Shown one piece after another: positions 7,013 through 11,934 of a stretch of 11,934 nt of DNA. Location of the stretch: positions 1 to 11,934 of the forward strand of contig JAFAPL010000138.1 in the NCBI GenBank assembly GCA_019247135.1, given 5' to 3'. The position numbers and the translations under genes are program-made. The stretch comes from Chloroflexota bacterium. GTDB lineage: Bacteria > Chloroflexota > UBA6077 > CF-72. Each line of letters opens with the position of its first letter. Positions within the stretch are counted from its first letter, which is position 1. The notes below the pieces were generated by a model. It saw only the letters and a program-made list of their open reading frames with translations, was not told the DNA's origin and searched no databases.

Positions 7013-8104
7013 TCAGGAAACGTATTCGAGCAGCTCGCGCCGCAGCCGCGGCATGCGCCGCAGCTTCGCGAGCGCTTCAGCCTCGATCTGACGAATCCGC
7101 TCGCGGCTGACGCCGAGCTCTTCACCGACCTCGCCCAGCGTCCGCTCGTGCCCACGATCCAGCCCGAAGCGCAGGCGCAACACCTGCCGCTCGCGCGGAT
7201 GCAGCTCGTCGAGCGCGGACTCCAGCCGCTCCGACAGGTCGGACGCCTCAGCCGACTCGCGCGCGGCTTCAGCGGCCGTGTCGTCACCGATCAGGTCGCC
7301 ACGCGTCAGCTCACCATCCTCACCCAGCGGCGTCTCGAGCGACAGCGGCATGCGCGCGGCACGCCGTGCCTCGTTGATGCGCTCCGGGTCGATGTCCAGG
7401 AACTGCGCGACTTCGTCGACGGTCGGCTCACGCCCCAGCTCGGCGGCTAGCTCGCGTTCGGCGCGCGCCGTCTTCGTCAGAAATTCGGTGACGTGCACGG
7501 GTAGCCGGATCGTCCGGCTCTGATCCGCGATCGCACGCGTCACCGCCTGGCGAATCCACCAGTAGACATACGTGCTGAAGCGGAACCCACGCCGCCAGTC
7601 GTACTTCTCAACGCCGATCTGCAGGCCGATGTTGCCTTCCTGCACCAGGTCCAGAAACGAGAGCCCGCGCCCGAGGTAACGCCGTGCGACCGACACGACC
7701 AGGCGCAGGTTGCACTCGATCAGTCGGCGACGCGCACGCTCGCCGTCCTCGGCCTGGCGTTCCAGCTCGAGCCGGCGGAGCGGATCCAACGATTCGTCGG
7801 CCGTCGCCAGCTCACGCAGAGCGGCTTTGCCGCCTTCGAGGCGCTGGGCAAGCGAGACTTCCTCCTGCGCGGTCAGTAGCTCGTGATGAGCGATCTCGCG
7901 GAGGTACATCGCGCCGGCGCCACCCGACAACTCCTCGGACAATAGCCCGAAGCGGTTGATCGGCTCGGCAGCCGCGGTTTCGTTCTCAGTCTCAGGGTCG
8001 ACCCGTTCGGTCAGCTCGGGGCTGAGGAGTTCTTCGTTTTCGTGGAGAAGGTCAAGGCTCACTGTTGTTGCTTTACTCCTGGTCCCCGGTTTCACAGGGG
8101 TCAA
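7013..8104 (-). CDS. Primary-type RNA polymerase sigma-70 factor (group 1/2, RpoD/SigA-like)
   Basis: This 363-residue sigma factor (from TTG 8104) directs RNA polymerase to promoters. Order of regions: an acidic N-terminus without a long region 1.1; region 1.2 at about 63-95 (YLREIAHHELLTAQEEVSLA); region 2 at about 125-207, with DLVQEGNIGLQIGVEKYDW then FRFSTYVYWWIRQAVTRAI, retaining the aromatic residues used for -10 melting; region 3 with ERELAAELGREPTVDEVAQF and SLETPLGEDGELTRGDLIGD; and region 4 (about 297-363) with RERQVLRLRFGLDRG and the helix-turn-helix TLGEVGEELGVSRERIRQIE. Conserved 2.4 and 4.2 elements imply TTGACA/TATAAT-like promoters. An in-frame GTG at 8062 with AGGAG at 8076-8080 (13 nt spacing) gives 349 residues. 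It may be the real start, because TTG 8104 lies inside a terminator-like U tract. Whether it is the housekeeping factor or a paralogue is not decidable here. Confidence 0.95.
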   Translation of the reverse strand: MTPVKPGTRSKATTVSLDLLHENEELLSPELTERVDPETENETAAAEPINRFGLLSEELSGGAGAMYLREIAHHELLTAQEEVSLAQRLEGGKAALRELATADESLDPLRRLELERQAEDGERARRRLIECNLRLVVSVARRYLGRGLSFLDLVQEGNIGLQIGVEKYDWRRGFRFSTYVYWWIRQAVTRAIADQSRTIRLPVHVTEFLTKTARAERELAAELGREPTVDEVAQFLDIDPERINEARRAARMPLSLETPLGEDGELTRGDLIGDDTAAEAARESAEASDLSERLESALDELHPRERQVLRLRFGLDRGHERTLGEVGEELGVSRERIRQIEAEALAKLRRMPRLRRELLEYVS

Positions 8105-8138
8105 AAAAGCCGCCCCACCTGTACGCGGCTCGGGCGGC
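8103..8138 (-). terminator. Intrinsic-terminator-like hairpin in the sigma-factor leader (possible attenuator)
   Basis: Read on the minus strand, GCCGCCC (8138-8132) pairs with GGGCGGC (8115-8109) around a loop of about 16 nt. Six U residues (8108-8103) follow directly, giving the full form of a rho-independent terminator. It lies between the putative promoter and the likely GTG start of the sigma gene. Downstream, CCCC and GGGG runs (about 8100-8083) could pair with each other or with the stem's G run, which would give mutually exclusive structures. A role in premature termination is inferred. Confidence 0.5.
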
Positions 8139-8204
8139 GACCTGCTCGCGCACTACTCGCTGTTTCCAGGCAGCTCGTAGAACCGCGGACAAGACTGCTA
8201 CGCC

Positions 8205-8232
8205 ATGGTACCACGTAGTCCCTATACGTCAA
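8205..8232 (-). promoter_or_regulatory. Putative sigma-70 promoter for the sigma-factor gene
   Basis: On the minus strand TTGACG (8232-8227) is followed after 16 nt by TACCAT (8210-8205), which would place the transcription start near 8198. The -35 matches the consensus at 5 of 6 positions and the -10 at 4 of 6. It sits about 135 nt before the GTG at 8062 and upstream of the terminator-like hairpin. The call rests only on motif matching. Confidence 0.35.
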
Positions 8233-8382
8233 GTTTGGCGTCGCTCGCTGTACCAAACGAGGCAGTGCCGATCGACGTTACAGATATGTCGTTGTGATGT
8301 CGCGGAACCCACACCGCGTTCAGTACTTAGAACAGAGATTCGTCCGTTCGTATTCCTTGAACGTCGACTCCGCGCACAATGA

Positions 8383-9807
8383 TTGGGCTGCAGGAGCCGT
8401 GCCAGTTATCCTCCTCGCGCTGTGCTGCACCACGCGTCCTCCCGTTTGACTACTCGCCGTAGATTCTTGCGACTTGCTGCACTCGTCGGCCTGGTTCCGC
8501 TGGGCCTCTCTGGGGTCGCGCAGGCCGCCTCTTCGACCCCAACACCTGCAGGGCCGACGCCGACGCCAACGTTACCGACCGGCTGGCCGACGCCGCGGCC
8601 CACAGCGTCCGCGACCGCCGCCGCCGCGACGACGGCCCCAACCACTGCCCCGTCGACCGCACCAACCGCCGCGCCAACCTCCCTCCCACAGCAGCAGGCG
8701 TGGGTGCAATCACTGGAGCCGATTCCGCTCTGGAGCGGGCCAGATGACGGCGCCGATCAACTTGGAACAGCTCCGCGCTGGGATTATTTCCTGATCGCGG
8801 CTCCCCAGAACGGGTCGCGCCTGTACGTGCTGGTCGCTCGCACCAACAATTACGCCTGGGTGGACGCGCTGTCGGTTGGCCCGTCGGGCGCGCCGCCTGC
8901 CGGTTGGCCATCCGCGGATGCGTCGCCAGCGCCGAGCGACCTGAGCGTGGGCTGGGTCGCAACCGCGACGGATTCGCCGTTGTGGGCGGATCAGAACGGG
9001 CGCCTGCTGCTGGGGATCGCGCCTGCGTACACACCCTTCAAGCAGGTCGAACCCCAGAACGGACCTCGGCTGCATGTGAAAGACCCGTTTTCGGGTGCCT
9101 CGTCCTGGCTCGATGCTGCGAATGCCGGGAGCATCGACGCGCCCGGACGTATCGGTACACCCGGACGCTGGTGGGGCTTGTCGTATGTCGACGGCGCCAA
9201 CATCCGCCCTTCGCCCTCGACCAACGACAGCAACGTAGGCACGCTGCCGAGTGGCTTGCCCATCGTGGTCTCGGGGTGGGTAGCCGGCGAGGAGGTCGTA
9301 AAGGACAACCCGACCTGGGCCGTGCTGAGCGACAGCGCCTTCCTCTATAGCACGGTGCTGCGTCCGGTCGCGCTGCCCGCGCCACCGCCGCCACCCGCGG
9401 CCGGCAGCAACTACACGGGTCGATGGATCGATCTCAACCTGCTGCACCAGGTGGTCGTTGCGTACGAGGGGTCGAATGTTCGGCGAGTGGCACGGACCTC
9501 GACTGGTCGTCCAGGTTGGGAGACCGCGCCGGGCAACTACACGATCCAGCGCCGAGTCGAGAACGAAACGATGCAGTCATCGAGTCTGATCGGCCTGGAC
9601 GCACAGCGTGCCGACTACAAGGTCGACAACGTTCGCTGGACGCAGTACTTCTCGGCTGATGGAAAAGCGCTCCATGAGAACTACTGGAAGGCGCGCGACG
9701 AGTTCGGCATTCCGTCGTCGCACGGCTGCGCGGGCCTGGTGGCCGAGGACGCGAAGTTCTTCTGGGACTGGGCCGATATTGGCGTGCCCGTGATTGCGCA
9801 CTTCTAG
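8383..9807 (+). CDS. Tat-exported L,D-transpeptidase (YkuD domain) with SH3-like modules
   Basis: This exported peptidoglycan cross-linking enzyme has 474 residues from TTG 8383. A twin-arginine signal TTRRRFLRLAALVGL, with an AQA cleavage site near residues 46-48, is followed by a Thr/Pro/Ala linker to about residue 107. Two SH3-like repeats follow (AWVQSLEPIPLWSG... and GWVATATDSPLWAD..., each with a P-QNG-RL strand). A third SH3b-type unit contains GANIRPSPSTNDSNVGTLPSG. The C-terminal YkuD domain (about 345-474) holds the catalytic pattern: His 434, 14 residues, then SHGC with the nucleophile Cys 449. The residue after HGCA is Gly where most family members have Arg. No RBS is clear; in-frame GTG 8422 or TTG 8446 are alternative starts, and the latter begins directly at the Tat motif. 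The cysteine enzyme forms 3-3 cross-links or attaches proteins to the wall (family knowledge). Confidence 0.9.
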   Translation: MGCRSRASYPPRAVLHHASSRLTTRRRFLRLAALVGLVPLGLSGVAQAASSTPTPAGPTPTPTLPTGWPTPRPTASATAAAATTAPTTAPSTAPTAAPTSLPQQQAWVQSLEPIPLWSGPDDGADQLGTAPRWDYFLIAAPQNGSRLYVLVARTNNYAWVDALSVGPSGAPPAGWPSADASPAPSDLSVGWVATATDSPLWADQNGRLLLGIAPAYTPFKQVEPQNGPRLHVKDPFSGASSWLDAANAGSIDAPGRIGTPGRWWGLSYVDGANIRPSPSTNDSNVGTLPSGLPIVVSGWVAGEEVVKDNPTWAVLSDSAFLYSTVLRPVALPAPPPPPAAGSNYTGRWIDLNLLHQVVVAYEGSNVRRVARTSTGRPGWETAPGNYTIQRRVENETMQSSSLIGLDAQRADYKVDNVRWTQYFSADGKALHENYWKARDEFGIPSSHGCAGLVAEDAKFFWDWADIGVPVIAHF

Positions 9808-9817
9808 CGGTAACCTT

Positions 9818-10475
9818 CGCGGGCTGGCGCTGTTGCATCCAGATTGTTCAACTTTGAAGTTGATAACTCTGGCTGGTGAAGCGGCAGCCCCGCGTGAACA
9901 AGCCCTTCAGCGCACTTCGGGTGATTGCGCACTTCTGGCGTTAACCGTCGCGGGCTGGCGCTGTTGCATCCACATTGTTCAACTTGAAGTTGACAACTCT
10001 GGCTCGTGCAGCGGCAGCCCGCGTGAAATAGCCCGCATGCACGCTTCGGCAGCGGCCAGCTTCGCGGGCTGGCGCTGTTGCATCCAGATTGTTCAACGTG
10101 AAGTTGATTGCTCTGGCTTCGTGAAGCGGCAGCCCGCGTGAACAAGCCCCTCAGGGCACTTGGCAGCGGGCAACACTTCGCGGGCTGGCGCTGTTGCATC
10201 CAGATTGTTCAAGTTGAACTTGATTGCTCTGGCTCGTGAAGCGGCAGCCCGCGTGCATAAGCCATTCAGCACACTTCGGGCGTCACTTCGCGGGCTGGCG
10301 CTGTTGCATCCAGATTGTTCAAGTTCCAGTTGATTGCTCTGGCTCGTGCAGCGGCAGCCCGCATGAAATAACCCGCTTGCGCACTTCGGCACCGCCAGCA
10401 CTTCGCGGGCTGGCGCTGTTGCACCCAGATTGTTCAACTTGAAGTTGATCGCTCTGGCTGAAGCGGCAGCCCGCG
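9818..10475. repeat. Family A array: six imperfect palindromes of about 75 nt
   Basis: Six units lie at 9818-9894, 9949-10023, 10063-10138, 10179-10253, 10289-10362 and 10404-10475, with start-to-start distances of 131, 114, 116, 110 and 115. Each unit has outer arms CGCGGGCTG and CAGCCCGCG, then GCGCTG facing AGCGG, and an inner dyad of the type TCAACTT-G-AAGTTGA. A long hairpin can therefore form. The sequence between units is also partly conserved (GTGAACAAGCCCCTCAGCGC followed by ACTTCGG). The whole gap between the convergent genes ending at 9807 and 10531 is filled. Frames are not conserved, since the periods are mostly not multiples of three, so this is not a protein-coding repeat. It could be a REP/MITE-like family or a structured RNA. 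Confidence 0.88.
9921..9969 (+). repeat. Duplicated 3' end of the transpeptidase gene inside the repeat array
   Basis: The 18 bases at 9790-9807, which are the last codons and TAG of the transpeptidase, recur at 9921-9938 with one change (TAG becomes TGG). The similarity continues through the following bases into the next repeat unit. The offset of 131 equals the distance between units 1 and 2. This shows that a tandem duplication with one end inside the gene created the second unit. Confidence 0.8.
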
Positions 10476-10512
10476 TGAACAAGCCCCTCAGCGCACTTCG
10501 GTAGCCACCGTC

Positions 10513-10530
10513 ACCGTCGACGGTCGACCG
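10513..10530. terminator. Overlapping palindromes next to the SH3-gene stop
   Basis: ACCGTCGACGGT (10513-10524) and CGGTCGACCG (10521-10530) are overlapping perfect dyads that touch the minus-strand stop codon at 10531-10533. Either could form a hairpin in the 3' end of that transcript, but not both at once, and no U tract follows. The terminator role is tentative. Confidence 0.3.
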
Positions 10531-11064
10531 CTACTGCGCGGGCGCGACCAGACGCGAAAAGATCCAGCCTTCGGCGCCATCAGGCGTGCGGACGTGCAGC
10601 CACTCACTGCCGTCGACGTCCTGGTGCTCGATGACCTTGAGCACGGTCCCGTCGCGCAGCGCGGCTACCTGGCGGCCTTTGGGCGGGTCCGCGCGGAGAA
10701 TGGCCCCGATGCCGCCCGTGTTGGCGACCTTCACCTGTTCGCCGGTCGCCTCCGAGGACGTCGCGTTCGCGTCGTCTGACGCGGGCGCCGGCGGCCCCGC
10801 GTTCGCATCCGGCGGCAGGGCTGCCACAGGCGTGGGCAGGAAATGCGGCGTGTTGTCGGTCAGCAGGGATCGCGGGTTAAAGTTCGCCAGGTCCTCCGCC
10901 CCTTGAGACGGCGGCGCCTTGGCGACATTGCTGATCATCCACAACGCACCGATGGCGAGGACGATCAGCAGCAGCGCAACGATGCGCGCGACAGGTAGGT
11001 CAGCGCCCGGGCCCAGGGCATACTTCGGGCTGCGGGTGGTCGCGTGACCCGCTCGAATCGCCAC
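10531..11064 (-). CDS. Single-pass membrane protein with C-terminal SH3b domain
   Basis: This 177-residue protein starts at GTG 11064. A short basic N-terminus (about 26 residues) leads into one transmembrane helix, VARIVALLLIVLAIGALWMI (about 25-45). A Pro/Ala/Asp-rich extracytoplasmic linker runs to about residue 110. The C-terminal domain (about 110-175) is SH3b-like: VANTGGIGAILRADPPKG, then LRDGTVLKVIE, EWLHVRTPDGAEGWIFSRLV. Bacterial SH3b domains usually bind peptidoglycan peptides or other wall components, so this is probably a wall-anchored accessory protein. It shares a convergent gap with the SH3-containing transpeptidase, hinting at related roles in the envelope (inference). The RBS is weak. 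The gene is divergent from the SRPBCC gene with only 59 bp between starts, so their promoters must overlap. Confidence 0.85.
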   Translation of the reverse strand: MAIRAGHATTRSPKYALGPGADLPVARIVALLLIVLAIGALWMISNVAKAPPSQGAEDLANFNPRSLLTDNTPHFLPTPVAALPPDANAGPPAPASDDANATSSEATGEQVKVANTGGIGAILRADPPKGRQVAALRDGTVLKVIEHQDVDGSEWLHVRTPDGAEGWIFSRLVAPAQ

Positions 11065-11123
11065 ACCGCGATTTAAGCACGAGCCGTGCCGTTAGCGGCA
11101 TATATCTTGCCCGCTAGGCCGGC
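11065..11123. promoter_or_regulatory. Short divergent promoter region between SH3b and SRPBCC genes
   Basis: Only 59 bp separate the two start codons. It is the most AT-rich short stretch nearby and holds a TATATC at 11101-11106, a plausible -10 for the SRPBCC gene. That would put the transcript start about 10 nt before ATG 11124, so the message would be leaderless or nearly so; this also fits the lack of a clear RBS. No good -35 is visible. Confidence 0.35.
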
Positions 11124-11576
11124 ATGCAGCGAGTCGAGAAATCCATTCGGGTCAAGGCACCTGTGGACCAGGTGTATCAGTTCTGGCGCAACTTCGAGAA
11201 CTTCCCGACCTTCATGGAAAACGTCGAGGAGGTAAGGCTGCTCACGCCCGACGGGCGTCGGTCGCACTGGAAACTGAATGGTCCGATGGGTCGGAAAGTC
11301 GAGTACGACGCTGATCTGACGCAGGACGAGCCGAACCGCGCGATCGGGTGGAATTCAAAGGGCGGCAATGTCAGCACGAGCGGCAACGTCACCTTCACCG
11401 AGAACCAGGACAACACGCTGGTGCACGTGATCATGCAGTGGGCGGACGTGCCCGGCGGGGCTGTCGGCGAGGCGGCGTCGCGGATGTTCCAGAATCCTGA
11501 GCACATGCTCGAGGAAGACTTGCAGCGATTCAAGGACATCGCTGAGGGCCGCGTCGGCTCCGGCCTCCGCCGTTAA
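11124..11576 (+). CDS. SRPBCC-fold protein (polyketide cyclase/dehydrase-like, START superfamily)
   Basis: This 150-residue small cytoplasmic protein has the helix-grip SRPBCC fold. The N-terminal strand QRVEKSIRVKAPVDQVYQFW, then ENFPTFMENVEEVRLL, is the classic opening of COG5637-type cyclase/dehydrase proteins: beta-strand, a 'Ap-d-Vy-fw-d-e-fp-fm' helix pair, then strands. Later strands are SHWKLNGPMGRKVEYDADLT, RAIGWNSKGGNVSTSGNVTF and TLVHVIMQWADVP. A C-terminal helix (about 112-143, EAASRMFQNPEHMLEEDLQR...) closes the pocket. The family binds hydrophobic ligands, but members of this subgroup are mostly uncharacterised, and no ligand can be named. The length is typical. It has no TM or signal sequence. 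It is divergent from the SH3b membrane protein. Confidence 0.9.
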   Translation: MQRVEKSIRVKAPVDQVYQFWRNFENFPTFMENVEEVRLLTPDGRRSHWKLNGPMGRKVEYDADLTQDEPNRAIGWNSKGGNVSTSGNVTFTENQDNTLVHVIMQWADVPGGAVGEAASRMFQNPEHMLEEDLQRFKDIAEGRVGSGLRR

Positions 11577-11585
11577 CTTCTTCGG

Positions 11586-11611
11586 CCTGGCTGGTCGAGC
11601 GGCAGCCCGCG
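11586..11611 (+). repeat. Remnant right half of a family A unit
   Basis: Ten bases after the SRPBCC stop, a segment reading CTGGCTGGTCGAGCGGCAG followed by CCCGCG matches the right half of family A units (CTGGCTGGTGAAGCGGCAG then CCCCGCG in unit 1). No matching left half lies next to it. It bridges the A family and the B array that follows. Confidence 0.5.
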
Positions 11612-11636
11612 GCGAATTGGCCCTACACATTCACGA

Positions 11637-11934
11637 GGGCTGGCGCTGCAACTCTCCGAGCGTCAACTTCAAGGAAGTTGAGCAAGCATGGGGGACGGCG
11701 CGGCAGCGCGCACGAGAATAAGCCAGGCGATTCGCATGCGGGCTATCGGTGCAACTCGCCGAGCGTCAACTTCAACGAAGTTGAACAAGCATGGCGAAAG
11801 CGTGGTAGCCCGCGAGAATAGGCCAGGCGATTCGCACGCGGAGCCCTGCCGCTGCACTCTCCGAGCGTCAACTTCAACGAAGTTGAACAAGCATGGGGAC
11901 GGCGCGGCAGCCCGCACGAGAATAAGCCAGGCGA
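11637..11934. repeat. Family B palindromic array, three units visible, continuing past the window
   Basis: The units are about 11637-11710, 11737-11814 and 11838-11915; their inner dyads begin at 11663, 11766 and 11868, so the period is 103 and 102. The inner hairpin is TCAACTTC facing GAAGTTGA around a 3-nt loop (AAG in the first, AAC in the others). Outer arms again use GGGCTGGCGCTG on the left and CGGCAGCCCGC on the right, with divergence in each copy. Conserved flanks include CTCCGAGCG, CAAGCATGG and GAGAATAAGCCAGGCGATTC. The same blueprint as family A with different filler sequence suggests a common origin. Open frames on the minus strand here are repeat artefacts. Confidence 0.82.

Noticed and set aside
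8379..8459. Short frame from ATG 8379 (MIGLQEPCQL...) just before the transpeptidase
   Set aside because: It has only about 26 codons, no RBS and no family match. It overlaps the transpeptidase N-terminus in another frame and may be chance.
9818..10475. CRISPR array
   Set aside because: Repeats are about 75 nt with long internal stems, the spacers are homologous to one another and of uneven length, and there are no cas genes.
9818..10475. Type III toxin-antitoxin RNA repeats
   Set aside because: Those arrays use shorter repeats of about 20-40 nt directly upstream of a small toxin gene. Here the array lies downstream of two convergent genes and no toxin-like frame is present.
9794..10482. 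Several open frames on both strands through the family A array (for example minus-strand frames reading CGCNSASPR-like repeats)
   Set aside because: They are translations of the palindromic repeats. Repeat periods are mostly not multiples of three, so the same DNA is read in different frames, and there is no RBS or start context. The apparent protein repeats are a by-product.
11669..11917. Minus-strand open frame with repeated PCLFNFVEVDARRV
   Set aside because: It is produced by the family B repeats (the inner TCAACTT/AAGTTGA dyad), has no initiation signals, and runs off with the array.

Overview
The window is a GC-rich bacterial segment with tightly packed genes, several TTG and GTG starts, and secreted proteins carrying Pro/Ala/Ser/Thr-rich linkers. 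It also holds a primary-type sigma-70 factor and actinobacterial/Chloroflexota-style surface repeats. My best guess is an uncultured Chloroflexota or a related high-GC lineage. That is inference; no rRNA or taxonomic marker is present.

Layout: (1) 1-2933, plus strand: an osmoprotectant (glycine betaine/choline/carnitine, OpuC/ProU-like) ABC importer. It comprises the C-terminal CBS domain of the ATPase (cut by the window edge), two permeases joined by GTGA and ATGA overlaps, and a lipoprotein substrate-binding protein after a 208-bp gap. (2) 3163-5328: a secreted, apparently non-enzymatic protein made of three PPC-like beta-sandwich repeats followed by three Cys-paired 'LIDTR' repeats. Its real start codon is unclear. 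(3) 5445-6842: a lone MmgE/PrpD-family protein. (4) 6843-7012: a convergent intergenic region packed with hairpins, ending in three back-to-back 24-bp perfect palindromes, each centred on CATG. (5) 7013-8104, minus strand: a primary-type sigma-70 factor. Its 5' leader contains an intrinsic-terminator-like hairpin whose U tract overlaps the most upstream possible start. (6) 8383-9807: a Tat-exported L,D-transpeptidase with SH3-like modules.

(7) 9818-10475: six tandem copies of a roughly 75-nt imperfect palindrome (family A), period about 110-131 bp, filling the gap between the convergent transpeptidase and SH3 genes. (8) 10531-11064, minus strand: a single-pass membrane protein with a C-terminal SH3b domain, divergent from (9) 11124-11576, a SRPBCC-fold protein. 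(10) 11586-11934: a second palindromic array (family B, period 102-103 bp) that shares the same outer and inner arm logic as family A and runs off the window end.

The coding content is mostly recognisable: osmolyte uptake, a cell-wall cross-linker with SH3 proteins, a sigma factor and a PrpD enzyme. The less explained material is in the intergenic DNA: the two related palindrome arrays, the CATG-centred palindrome trio, and the attenuator-like leader of the sigma gene.
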